Shown piece after piece: positions 1 through 8,660 of a DNA stretch of 64,000 nucleotides. The DNA is from Pseudocitrobacter sp913778145 (GTDB lineage: Bacteria; Pseudomonadota; Gammaproteobacteria; Enterobacterales; Enterobacteriaceae): NCBI GenBank assembly GCA_035726825.1, contig JALNTX010000009.1, forward strand, positions 142,278 through 206,277, in the 5' to 3' direction. The notes beneath the pieces were generated by a model that saw nothing but the letters and a program-made list of their open reading frames with translations, searched no databases and was not told where the DNA came from. Both the position numbers and the translations under genes were made by a program. Position 1 is the stretch's first letter, and each line of letters begins with the position of its first letter.

Positions 1-468
1 CAAAGAACGGCAAAGAAATCACGCGTGCAGGCGCGTGAAGCGCGCGAAGCGGTTGAAGAAAACAAAAAAGCGCAGCTGGAGCGTGATAAGCAACTGAGCG
101 AACAGCAAAAACAGGCCGTTTTATCGAAAGAGCTGAAGGCGCAGGTTAAACAGCTGATTGAGATGAACCGCATCACCATTAGCAAAGGCAATATCGATTT
201 CAACTTCACCGACAATAACCTCATCAAAAAAGTCGTTGTCGATAAAGTGACGCAGACGCAGCTGATTAATGGCCGCCTCGCTATCGCCCGTTTGCTGGTC
301 GACGCAAATGGCGATGCACAATACGCCATTATCCCGGCGAGTGTGGCAGATAAAATCGCCCAACGTGACGCAGACAGCATCGTATTAAACAGCGCATTGA
401 GCCAGGAAGAGCAGGACGAAGACGATCCGTACGCTGATTTTAAAGTGCCGGATGATTTGATGTGGTAA
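1..468 (+). CDS. yaiL: YaiL family protein (DUF2058), 3' part
   Basis: The reading frame is open from the first base of the window, so the 5' end lies outside it. The visible 155 residues correspond to nearly all of the roughly 179-residue E. coli YaiL except the first two dozen residues. The N-terminal half is a highly charged helix rich in Lys, Glu and Gln (AREAREAVEENKKAQ), and the C-terminus ends in an acidic stretch followed by the YADFKVPDDLMW tail typical of the family. YaiL is annotated as a nucleoprotein/polynucleotide-associated protein; its biochemical role is not established. In E. coli K-12 the gene lies elsewhere on the chromosome, near frmB, so its position beside gsi is a synteny difference. 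A hairpin directly follows the stop. Confidence 0.9.
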   Translation, partial: QRTAKKSRVQAREAREAVEENKKAQLERDKQLSEQQKQAVLSKELKAQVKQLIEMNRITISKGNIDFNFTDNNLIKKVVVDKVTQTQLINGRLAIARLLVDANGDAQYAIIPASVADKIAQRDADSIVLNSALSQEEQDEDDPYADFKVPDDLMW

Positions 469-481
469 TACAGCAGTGAAA

Positions 482-501
482 GAAAGCCCTTTCGGGCTTT
501 C
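482..501 (+). terminator. Probable terminator after yaiL
   Basis: GAAAGCCC and GGGCTTTC form an 8-bp perfect stem around a TTTC loop, 13 bases after the yaiL stop. The 3' arm itself supplies the short T run, so it is a modest intrinsic terminator. Confidence 0.55.
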
Positions 502-502
502 C

Positions 503-586
<84 letters not shown>

Positions 587-600
587 ACACAGGCTCCGAA

Positions 601-1836
601 TCAGAATGAGCGGTGGAAGTTAACCAGCGGTAATACCGGAACCGTAGCGTTCATCGCAACGTTGATCACACCAATCTGCAAACCTTCCAGGTGTTTAGTG
701 GCGTTAATCAGGCCAAACTGGAAGTTGGTGGTATCGGCATAGTTAAAGGCACCAAAGTCGCTGGAGCTGCTACCAGACGTCACGTTGATCGCCCCGATAT
801 TCGAACCAGTGACGTTCTCAGATGTTACGTTCACTGCCCCCATGTTCAGGCCCTCAACATTCCCACCGTTGAAGTTCACCGCGCCCAGGTTCATACCGGT
901 GACATTATTCGCCACGTTGAAAGCACCCAGGTTGAAACCGGTCATATCATTAGTGCGGTTAAACGCCGCCATATTAAAACCGGTGGTGTTTTCAGACCAG
1001 TTGAATGCGGAAATATTGGCACCCACCGTCTCTTTTGATTTGTTAAATGGCGCGACGTTCAGGCCGGTCATATTTTCGGAAACGTTAACGACGGCCACGT
1101 TCATGCCTTTGATATCGCCTTCACTCCAGTTCGCAATACCGCCGACGTTCAGGCCTTCAACATTTCGGCTATGGTTGGCAAGAGTGACGTTGGCACCGGT
1201 AATATCTTTTTCAATCCAGCTGAACGGGCTGACGTTGAAACCCTTCATGTCGCCGCCAATATAATTACCAATGCCAGCAACGTTCATGCCGCGCATAGTG
1301 CCTTCGGTATAGTTACCCAGACCGGCTACATTCAAACCGTACATGCGGCCTTTATTATAGTTGCCGAGGCCCGCGACGTTCATACCATTAATATCACCGG
1401 TACCGTTCAGGTTACCAACGGCGGTGGCTGCGCCAATATTCAGGCCATTAAGTTCATCAGCAGCGCTGTAAATACCGACGCTGGCACCGTTCATTACGCC
1501 AACCTGGTTTGCCAAGCTGATGTTCAGGCCGTTGTCTTCGCCACCGTGCCAGTTGAATAAGCCAATCGCTGCGCCATTGACACCGTTACGCACGTGAGAA
1601 CCCGCCGCAGCGCCAAGCTGGAAACCATTAACCTGATCCATTTCGGTATAGCCAAGAATCGGGAGATCGAAACCGTTTACCGTGCCGGTATCACTATAAA
1701 ACAGGGAGCTTTGAAAACCGTTGACTTCACTATCGGTAGAGAGATTTTTTACCGAAGCTAATTGTACCGGCGTAGCAAAGCTCGCCGTGGAAAACATTGC
1801 GCATGAAATCAATAGAGCGAGGGTTGAACGTTTCAT
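601..1836 (-). CDS. Exported glycine-asparagine repeat protein, LA_2272-like
   Basis: The protein has 411 residues. It starts with a signal peptide of about 21 residues (MKRSTLALLISC...ASFA). Nearly all of the rest is about twenty units of 14-17 residues with the pattern G-[LMF]-N-[hydrophobic]-x-x-[hydrophobic]-N, for example GLNVAGLGNYTEGTMR and GMNLGAVNFNGGNVE. Such a regular pattern with alternating hydrophobic residues predicts a beta-solenoid. It resembles the surface-repeat family named LA_2272 after Leptospira proteins, which I recall from databases but cannot confirm here. The start at 1836 is chosen because AAAGGAAG lies 6 bases upstream; an ATG seven codons earlier lacks this. No enzyme motif is visible, so cell-surface or periplasmic binding is an inference. 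Confidence 0.75.
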   Translation of the reverse strand: MKRSTLALLISCAMFSTASFATPVQLASVKNLSTDSEVNGFQSSLFYSDTGTVNGFDLPILGYTEMDQVNGFQLGAAAGSHVRNGVNGAAIGLFNWHGGEDNGLNISLANQVGVMNGASVGIYSAADELNGLNIGAATAVGNLNGTGDINGMNVAGLGNYNKGRMYGLNVAGLGNYTEGTMRGMNVAGIGNYIGGDMKGFNVSPFSWIEKDITGANVTLANHSRNVEGLNVGGIANWSEGDIKGMNVAVVNVSENMTGLNVAPFNKSKETVGANISAFNWSENTTGFNMAAFNRTNDMTGFNLGAFNVANNVTGMNLGAVNFNGGNVEGLNMGAVNVTSENVTGSNIGAINVTSGSSSSDFGAFNYADTTNFQFGLINATKHLEGLQIGVINVAMNATVPVLPLVNFHRSF

Positions 1837-2255
1837 TTTGTACTTCCTTTGTTTCAACGTAAAAGCCGCGTAGCGACATCATAATTCAGATAATACTTAG
1901 TCTTGATATAATGGTGGCTTAGCGAGACAAGGAAATATTTGCGAAACGTGCTTAAAAATAGACAATTAATGCTCTATTAGCTGTAACAAAATAATAATGA
2001 AATATACAAATCAATCTTGTAAACGTCGATTTAATCAGGCAATCTTCGCAAAAGATGCGAATTGCAGCGTAATCAGAGCAAACATTAATTTATATCAAGC
2101 ACGAAATATGCATGATTTTCACGCACGGCAAGTAAATATATGCATTCAAATAATAACAGAATGCGCCTCATTGCAAGGCGCAACTATCCCCTGAGAATAA
2201 TATTTCAACCGATGCTTGCGTATTTTATTCAACGTTAAAATCCGCAAACAGACAT
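1837..2255. other. AT-rich intergenic region with one dyad
   Basis: No credible gene is seen. The region is markedly AT-rich and should hold the promoter of the repeat-protein gene on its left side. A GCGCCT/AGGCGC dyad at 2163-2181 lies about 75 bases beyond the gsiD stop and could end gsi transcripts, although no T run follows it on the minus strand. A 65-codon open frame at 1997-2194 has no ribosome binding site or recognisable sequence. Confidence 0.5.
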
Positions 2256-3167
2256 CTACCCTTTAATTTTCGGATCAAGCGCATCGCGTAGCCCGTCACC
2301 CAGCAGGTTAAACGCCAGCACCGTCAGGAATATCGCTATCGCCGGGAAAAGCGCAACGTGCGGCGACATCACCATATCCGCGCGCGCTTCGTTGAGCATC
2401 GCGCCCCACTCTGGCGTCGGCGGTTGTGCGCCCAGACCGAGGAAAGAGAGGCTCGCCGCCGAGATAATTGATACCCCGATTCGCATAGTGAAATAGACCA
2501 CTATCGACGACACGGTGCCCGGCAAAATATGGTGAAAGATAATCGTCATATCGTTCGCGCCAATGCTGCGCGCCGACTCTATAAAGGTCTGTTGCTTAAG
2601 CACCAGCGTGTTACCGCGCACCAGGCGCGCGAAGGCGGGCACCGAGAAAATCGCCACCGCGATAATCACGTTGGTCATACCGCTGCCCATCACCGCCACC
2701 ACGGCAATCGCCAGCAGGATCCCGGGAAAAGCGAACAACACATCGCAGATGCGCATGATGATGCGATCCCACCAGCCTTCGTAATACCCCGCCAGCAGCC
2801 CAAGCACTGTGCCGATTGCCGCGCCAATCAGCACGGCGAAGACACCCGCCGCCAGCGAAATTTGCGCGCCCACCAGCACGCGGCTAAAGATATCGCGCCC
2901 CAGTGAATCGACGCCAAACCAATGTATTAACGACGGCCCTTCATTAAGCCGGTCATAGTCGAAGTAGTTTTCCGCATCGAACGGCGCAATCCACGGCGCA
3001 ACCAGCGCCACCGCAATCAGCAGCAGAATAAATATCCCCGCCGCCATCGCCACCGGCTGATGACGGAATCGACGCCAGAATTCACGCCACGGCGTGCGCG
3101 GTTGCGTACTGTGAATCGTCGGCATCGCATTGAGCGCGGCCTGCCGTCGCCAGTTAAGTAGTCGCAC
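2256..3167 (-). CDS. gsiD: Glutathione ABC importer, permease subunit GsiD
   Basis: This 303-residue inner-membrane permease is the second membrane subunit of the GsiABCD importer, which brings glutathione into the cytoplasm with ATP hydrolysis. It matches E. coli GsiD in length and throughout its sequence. An N-terminal cytoplasmic stretch is followed by about six membrane segments, with the binding-protein-dependent permease loop around IESARSIGANDM that contacts GsiA. The start codon is GTG (3165-3167) and begins on the base after the gsiC stop codon, indicating translational coupling. It is the last gene of iaaA-gsiABCD. Confidence 0.95.
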   Translation of the reverse strand: MRLLNWRRQAALNAMPTIHSTQPRTPWREFWRRFRHQPVAMAAGIFILLLIAVALVAPWIAPFDAENYFDYDRLNEGPSLIHWFGVDSLGRDIFSRVLVGAQISLAAGVFAVLIGAAIGTVLGLLAGYYEGWWDRIIMRICDVLFAFPGILLAIAVVAVMGSGMTNVIIAVAIFSVPAFARLVRGNTLVLKQQTFIESARSIGANDMTIIFHHILPGTVSSIVVYFTMRIGVSIISAASLSFLGLGAQPPTPEWGAMLNEARADMVMSPHVALFPAIAIFLTVLAFNLLGDGLRDALDPKIKG

Positions 3168-4088
3168 TTATTTATACCTGATAGCCGGGTTAATGGCGGC
3201 GTAGAGCACATCCACCACTAAGTTGATAAGAATAAACTCCAGTGAAAAGAGCAGCACTTCCGCCTGAATCACCGGATAGTCGCGCATCTCGACCGAGTCG
3301 ACCAGTAAACGCCCCAGCCCCGGCCAGTTGAACACCTTCTCCACCACAATCGAGCCGCCCAGCAGAAAACCAAACTGTAAGCCCATCATGGTGACGACCG
3401 GAATCATCGCGTTGCGCAGGCCATGCTTGAGCACCACCAGCCGCTCGCTGACGCCTTTGGCGCGCGCGGTACGCATATAGTCTTCGTTGAGCACATCCAC
3501 AAACGACGCGCGGGTAAAACGCGCCATAACGGCAGCCACCGCCGCGCCCAGGGTCAGCGATGGCAAAATGTAGTGCTTCCAGCTGTCAGCGCCCACCGTC
3601 GGCAACCAGCCCAGCTCAACGGAAAAGACCTGCATCAGCAACATGCCCAGCGCAAAGGCCGGGAAGGAAATCCCGGTGACGGCAATCGCCATACCAAGGC
3701 GATCCGGCCAGCGGTTACGCCAGACAGCAGCGACAATCCCTATCGCCATACCGAAAATCACCGCCCAGACCATGCTGGCAAGCGTCAGCCACAATGTGGG
3801 CATAAAACGGCTGACAATCTCTTCCGACACCGGGCGACGCGAAACCATCGACAGACCGAAATCCCCCTGAATCGCGTTAGTGATGTAGTGCCAGAACTGT
3901 ACATACAGCGGCTGATCCAGCCCCAGTTGCTGGCGCACCAGCGCGATAACCTCAGCGTCGGCCTCCGGCCCGGCAATCAGGCGCGCCGGGTCGCCCGGCA
4001 GCATATGAACAAACAGAAACACCAGCACCGCCACAATCAGTAGCGTCGGGATAAGCCCCAGCAGGCGTTTAATGACATAGTTGAGCAT
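3168..4088 (-). CDS. gsiC: Glutathione ABC importer, permease subunit GsiC
   Basis: This 306-residue inner-membrane permease pairs with GsiD to form the glutathione channel. The N-terminus MLNYVIKRLLGLIPTLLIV is the first membrane helix typical of dipeptide/oligopeptide permeases of the DppB class. The EAA loop around MRTARAKGVSERLVV, which docks on the ATPase, is visible near residue 200. The start has a good ribosome binding site (AAGGAG) and lies 40 bases after gsiB. Length and sequence agree with E. coli GsiC. Confidence 0.95.
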   Translation of the reverse strand: MLNYVIKRLLGLIPTLLIVAVLVFLFVHMLPGDPARLIAGPEADAEVIALVRQQLGLDQPLYVQFWHYITNAIQGDFGLSMVSRRPVSEEIVSRFMPTLWLTLASMVWAVIFGMAIGIVAAVWRNRWPDRLGMAIAVTGISFPAFALGMLLMQVFSVELGWLPTVGADSWKHYILPSLTLGAAVAAVMARFTRASFVDVLNEDYMRTARAKGVSERLVVLKHGLRNAMIPVVTMMGLQFGFLLGGSIVVEKVFNWPGLGRLLVDSVEMRDYPVIQAEVLLFSLEFILINLVVDVLYAAINPAIRYK

Positions 4089-4128
4089 GACTCTCCTTGT
4101 GTTCGGCCCCCGCTCAGGGGGCAGAACC

Positions 4129-5667
4129 TTACTTCAGATCCGCCTCGTCGAAGCTAAAACCGGTATCCGGCATGATATAGAAGCCAGTCAGTTTTTTGCT
4201 GTGTGCGGAAACCAGTTTCTCCACTACCAGCGGCACCCACGGCGAGTCTTTCCAGAGCGTATCCTGCGCGGCTTTGTAGAGGCTGGCTTTCTGTTTCGTG
4301 TCGGTGGTTTTCAGCGCCTCGGTCAGGTCTTTGTCCACCTGCGGGTTGCTGTAAAACGCGGTGTTAAACAAGGTTGGCGGCCAGTTCTGCGAAGCAAACA
4401 GCGGCGACAGCGCCCAGTCCGCTTCGCCCGTCGAGGCGGACCAGCCGGTATAAAACATACGCACGCCGCTCTCTTTCTGCCCTTTACCCTCAACTTCCGC
4501 CGCACGCTGCCCGGCATCCATCGCCGTCACCTGCGCTTTAATGCCGACCTGCGCCAGCTGCTGCTGCGTAAACTGCAACACTTTCTGCGCGGTGCTGTGA
4601 TTATGCGATGACCACAGCGTGGTGCTGAAGCCGTTCGGGTAGCCCGCCTCTTTCAGCAGTTCACGCGCCTTCGCCGGATCGTACTTCCACGCAGGGTAAC
4701 TTTGCGCATAGGCAATCGACGGCGGAACAACGCCCGTCGCCGGTGTGGCATAGCCGGCAAACGCCACCTTCACCAGCGCCTGGCGGTTGATGGCATAGTT
4801 AATGGCTTCGCGTACTTTCGGGTTATCGAACGGTTTTTGCGTCACGTTCATACTGATATAACGCTGCATAATTGACGGGCTGGCGACCAGCTCCAGGTTG
4901 GCATTCTTCTCCAGCAGCGGTGCTTGTTCGTAAGGGATCGGGAAGGCAAACTGTGCTTCCCCCGTTTGCAGCATTGCCGCGCGGGTATTGTTATCGACAA
5001 CCGGACGCCAGGTGATGGTATCGAGCTTCGGCAACCCTTTTTGCCAATAGCCGTCAAACTTCTTCACCTTCACAAAATCGGTCTGATTCCAGGTTTCCAG
5101 CGTGTACGGCCCGGTTCCCACCGGATGGAAGCCGATTTCATTGCCATATTTTTTCAGCGCCGCCGGAGAGATCATTGCCGTCGCCGGGTGAGCCAGAATA
5201 TTGATAAACGCCGAGAACGGCTGTTTCAGGGTGATTTTGACGGTACTGGCATCCACCGCCTCGGTTTTGGCGATATTTTTATACAGGTTATAACGCTTGA
5301 GATGATTTTCCGGATTACTGGCGCGGTCGAGGTTGGCCTTCACCGCTTCGGCGTTGAAATCGGTACCGTCCTGGAACTTCACACCTTTACGCAGCTTGAG
5401 CGTATAGTTCAACCCATCGTCAGACACGGTGTAGCTCTCTGCCAGTACGTTCTGCACTTTCATCTCTTTATCAAGGCCAAACAGCCCCTGATAGAACGAC
5501 TTCGCCACCGCCTGCGACAGCGTGTCGTTAGCGTCATACGGGTCGAGCGTGGTGAAGTTAGAGCCGACCGCCACCACCACATCTTTGGCGGCAAACGCCG
5601 GGGACGCCGCCAGCGCGGAGGCCACGCCCAGCGCCAGAAGCCATTTACCTGATACGCGTTGTGTCAT
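4129..5667 (-). CDS. gsiB: Glutathione-binding periplasmic protein GsiB
   Basis: This 512-residue solute-binding protein of family 5 (SBP_bac_5) captures glutathione in the periplasm and delivers it to GsiCD. A signal peptide of about 26 residues (MTQRVSGKWLLALG...SPAFA) is followed by the mature protein with the family landmarks VVAVGSNFTTLDPYDAND and GTGPYTLETWNQTDFV. The start at 5667 is preferred over a frame-compatible codon ten residues upstream because CAGGAG precedes it at good spacing and because the length then equals E. coli GsiB. The gene is 32 bases downstream of gsiA. Confidence 0.95.
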   Translation of the reverse strand: MTQRVSGKWLLALGVASALAASPAFAAKDVVVAVGSNFTTLDPYDANDTLSQAVAKSFYQGLFGLDKEMKVQNVLAESYTVSDDGLNYTLKLRKGVKFQDGTDFNAEAVKANLDRASNPENHLKRYNLYKNIAKTEAVDASTVKITLKQPFSAFINILAHPATAMISPAALKKYGNEIGFHPVGTGPYTLETWNQTDFVKVKKFDGYWQKGLPKLDTITWRPVVDNNTRAAMLQTGEAQFAFPIPYEQAPLLEKNANLELVASPSIMQRYISMNVTQKPFDNPKVREAINYAINRQALVKVAFAGYATPATGVVPPSIAYAQSYPAWKYDPAKARELLKEAGYPNGFSTTLWSSHNHSTAQKVLQFTQQQLAQVGIKAQVTAMDAGQRAAEVEGKGQKESGVRMFYTGWSASTGEADWALSPLFASQNWPPTLFNTAFYSNPQVDKDLTEALKTTDTKQKASLYKAAQDTLWKDSPWVPLVVEKLVSAHSKKLTGFYIMPDTGFSFDEADLK

Positions 5668-5699
5668 GTTGTTCTCCTGAAGTACCCTGCCTGTCATTA

Positions 5700-7547
5700 T
5701 TATTCTCGCAAGAGCGCGTTTGCCATCGGTTCGCGGGCGACGTAATGCCCCGGCGAAACCTGCTGCAACGGAACGCTCACCACCGCTTCTCCCCGCTTAT
5801 AAATATTGCCCGGCAGTTCGTCAGAGAGCAGCACGCGCTGCGGCCGACGATGCGCGGGATCGGCTACCGGTACGGCATCCAGTAATTTGCGGGTGTAAGG
5901 GTGCTGCGGGTTTTCAAAGACGGCGCGCCGGGGGCCAATTTCAACAATTCGCCCACGGTACATCACCGCCACGCGGTGGCTGATGCGCTCCACCACCGCC
6001 ATATCGTGTGAAATAAACAGAAACGCAATGCCCATCTCCCGCTGCAAGGAAAGCAGAAGATTAATAATTTGCGCGCGAATCGATACATCCAGCGCGGAGA
6101 CCGATTCATCGGCAATTACCACCTTCGGTTCCAGCGCCAGCGCGCGGGCAATACAGATGCGCTGACGCTGGCCGCCGGAAAACTCATGCGGATAACGCCA
6201 CGCGTGCTCCGGCTGCAAGCCGACGCGTTCCAGCAGCCAGGCCACGCGTTGCTGCGCGGCCTCGCCATCCAGCTTCTTGTGGATGCGCAGCGGCTCCATA
6301 ATCGAGTAACCCACCGTATGACGCGGGTCGAGCGACGCATAAGGGTCCTGAAAGATAAACTGAATATCGCGGCGCAGCGGTTGAAGCTGATGCGCGGAGA
6401 GCGTGTCGATGCGCGTGCCATTGAACGTGATGGTGCCGCTTTGTGCCTCGACAAGGCGCAACAGCGCGCGCCCGGTGGTGGATTTTCCGCAGCCCGATTC
6501 GCCCACCAGCGCCAGCGTTTCGCCGGGCCAGAGATCGAAGCTCACGTCTTCCACCGCGTGCACTTCGCGCGTCACGCGGTTCAGCCAGCCGCTGCGTATA
6601 TCGAAGCGCGCCACCAGATTGCGCACCTGAAGGACAGGATCGCCCGCGACGACGGTATTTTGTTCATCAATACGAGACGCGGGCGAATCCAATTCCGGGA
6701 AGTGACGCGGCAAATCGCTGCCGCGCATTTCACCCAGTTTCGGCACCGCCGCCAGCAGTTTGCGGGTGTAAGGGTGTTGAGGGGCGTTGAAAATGGCCTC
6801 GACGCTGCCCGTTTCGACCGCTTCGCCCTGATACATCACCAGCACGCGATCGGCAATTTCCGCCACCACGCCCATATCATGGGTAATGAAAATCACGCCC
6901 ATCGACATCTCTTTTTGCAGCACGTCGATAAGCTGTAAGATTTGCGCCTGAATGGTGACATCCAGCGCCGTCGTGGGTTCATCGGCAATCAGCACCGCCG
7001 GGCGACAGGAGAGCGCCATCGCAATCATCACCCGCTGACGCATGCCGCCGGAAAGCTGATGCGGATAACGCGCCAGCATCGCCTGCGCTTCGGGAATGCG
7101 CACGCGTTCCAGCATTTTCTTCGCTTCCGCCAGCGCCTCTTCGCGGCCCATGCCCTGATGCAGACGAATAGATTCCGCAATTTGCTCACCGATGGTAAAC
7201 ACCGGGTTCAGCGAGGTCATCGGCTCCTGAAAAATCATCGCGATATCCGCACCGCGCACGTTGCGCATCTGCGTGGACGACTGCTCTGTTATCTCGATGA
7301 CATCGCGGCTGCGGCGGCGCAACAGCATCTGTTGACTGCGCACGCGGGCGTTTTCCTTATCCAGCAGACGCATCAGCGCCAGCGCGGTCACCGATTTTCC
7401 GGAACCCGATTCGCCGACGATCGCCAGCGTCTCGCCCCGCTTAAGGTTAAAACTAAGCTGGTGAACGGCCTGCTGCTGGCCAAAAGTCACACAGAGATCC
7501 TGAACGCTCAGGACATTCTGTGCATCGAGGTGTTCAGAGTGCGGCAA
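5700..7547 (-). CDS. gsiA: Glutathione importer ATPase GsiA (double ABC domain)
   Basis: This 615-residue protein carries two complete ATP-binding cassettes and powers the GsiBCD importer from the cytoplasmic side. The first domain has Walker A GESGSGKSV near residue 50, signature LSGGMRQR and Walker B VLIADEPTTALD. The second has GESGCGKST near residue 350, signature FSGGQRQR and VVIADESVSALD. Each domain ends in the oligopeptide-transporter extension (QHPYTRKLL). The start codon is TTG at 7545-7547, supported by GGAG seven bases upstream and by alignment with the E. coli start MPHS. It begins 11 bases after iaaA. E. coli GsiA is slightly longer (about 623). Confidence 0.94.
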   Translation of the reverse strand: MPHSEHLDAQNVLSVQDLCVTFGQQQAVHQLSFNLKRGETLAIVGESGSGKSVTALALMRLLDKENARVRSQQMLLRRRSRDVIEITEQSSTQMRNVRGADIAMIFQEPMTSLNPVFTIGEQIAESIRLHQGMGREEALAEAKKMLERVRIPEAQAMLARYPHQLSGGMRQRVMIAMALSCRPAVLIADEPTTALDVTIQAQILQLIDVLQKEMSMGVIFITHDMGVVAEIADRVLVMYQGEAVETGSVEAIFNAPQHPYTRKLLAAVPKLGEMRGSDLPRHFPELDSPASRIDEQNTVVAGDPVLQVRNLVARFDIRSGWLNRVTREVHAVEDVSFDLWPGETLALVGESGCGKSTTGRALLRLVEAQSGTITFNGTRIDTLSAHQLQPLRRDIQFIFQDPYASLDPRHTVGYSIMEPLRIHKKLDGEAAQQRVAWLLERVGLQPEHAWRYPHEFSGGQRQRICIARALALEPKVVIADESVSALDVSIRAQIINLLLSLQREMGIAFLFISHDMAVVERISHRVAVMYRGRIVEIGPRRAVFENPQHPYTRKLLDAVPVADPAHRRPQRVLLSDELPGNIYKRGEAVVSVPLQQVSPGHYVAREPMANALLRE

Positions 7548-7558
7548 GCAACGTCTCC

Positions 7559-8497
7559 TTATTCCCGATAAATGCCGATGGTTGGCGTGTCGCCTGCATA
7601 GGCCCAGGCGCGATACATCCCTTCACTGTTAAACGGCAGCGCCACGTTGCCTTCGCTGTCGATAGCAATCAGGCCGCCGCTGCCGCCCAACGCGGGCAGT
7701 TTTTCCATCACCACGCGCTCGCAGGCTTCGTGCAGGCTTAAGTGTCCATATTCCATCAGCGCTGCGATATCGTAAGCCGCCAGCGCGCGGATAAAGACTT
7801 CCCCCGTACCGGTGCAGGAGACCGCCACGTTGGCGTTATTAGCGTAGCATCCCGCGCCAACCAGCGGGCTATCACCCACGCGGCCAGGCAGTTTGTTGGT
7901 CATGCCGCCGGTCGAGGTCGCCGCCGCCAGATTGCCGTGTTTGTCGAGCGCCACCGCGCCAACGGTGCCCATTTTGGTGCGTTCGTCGAGCGGGGCGTCA
8001 TGATCAAGGCTAATAGAACCCTGTGATTTCGCTTCCTGAAGTTGCTGAAAACGTTCAGACGTAGAGAAGATGTTGTTATTCACCAACTCAATACCGTGCT
8101 GCTGGGCAAACGTCTCAGCGCCATCGCCAATCAACAGCACGTGCGGGCTGTTTTCCAGCACCTGCCGCGCCGCCAGCACCGGGTTACGCAGATGCTTCAC
8201 GCCCGCCACCGCCCCCGCGTTCAGCGAATAACCGTCCATCACGCAGGCGTCCAGTTCATGGGATTCATCGGCGGTAAAGACCGAGCCAATCCCGGCGTTA
8301 AACAGCGGGCACTCTTCCAGCTGGCGCACCGCTTCGGTAACGACATCGAGCGCGCTCGCGCCCTCTTCCAGCATCTGCTGCGCCTGTTCCACAATCGCGG
8401 AAAGCGCCTCAACATACTCCAGTTCCTTCTGCGCCGAGAGCTGCGTGCGGGAAATCGCCCCTGCACCGCCATGAATCGCAATCACTGCTTTTCCCAT
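7559..8497 (-). CDS. iaaA: Isoaspartyl peptidase / L-asparaginase IaaA
   Basis: This 312-residue plant-type asparaginase precursor is an Ntn-hydrolase. It removes isoaspartyl residues from peptides and cleaves itself before a threonine that becomes the nucleophile. That site is visible as MGTVGAVALD, with the Thr near residue 178. The substrate-binding loop GRVGDSPLVGAGCYA is present, as is the N-terminal GKAVIAIHGGAGAI. The start at 8497 matches the E. coli protein; an in-frame ATG seven codons upstream lacks a ribosome site. It is the first gene of the operon with gsiABCD and is divergent from moeA. Confidence 0.94.
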   Translation of the reverse strand: MGKAVIAIHGGAGAISRTQLSAQKELEYVEALSAIVEQAQQMLEEGASALDVVTEAVRQLEECPLFNAGIGSVFTADESHELDACVMDGYSLNAGAVAGVKHLRNPVLAARQVLENSPHVLLIGDGAETFAQQHGIELVNNNIFSTSERFQQLQEAKSQGSISLDHDAPLDERTKMGTVGAVALDKHGNLAAATSTGGMTNKLPGRVGDSPLVGAGCYANNANVAVSCTGTGEVFIRALAAYDIAALMEYGHLSLHEACERVVMEKLPALGGSGGLIAIDSEGNVALPFNSEGMYRAWAYAGDTPTIGIYRE

Positions 8498-8660
8498 GGA
8501 TTCTTCATTGCCTGTCATTAAATAACTTTATCTATAAATATCATTATCGTGGCGTCAAACCTATTCGATTTTTGAATAAAGATACGCCTCTGGTGGAATA
8601 CAGCGGGCGGCGCTTTTCTGCCATAATGGGCGGATTCGATGTTTTCCCAGGAGTTTACCC

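Noticed and set aside
785..1264. Plus-strand open frame of 159 codons antisense to the repeat protein
   Set aside because: It arises from the repetitive, GC-biased codons of the minus-strand repeat gene and has no ribosome site or recognisable domain.
4924..5652. 242-codon plus-strand frame opposite gsiB
   Set aside because: Shadow of gsiB; arginine- and histidine-rich low-information sequence typical of antisense frames.
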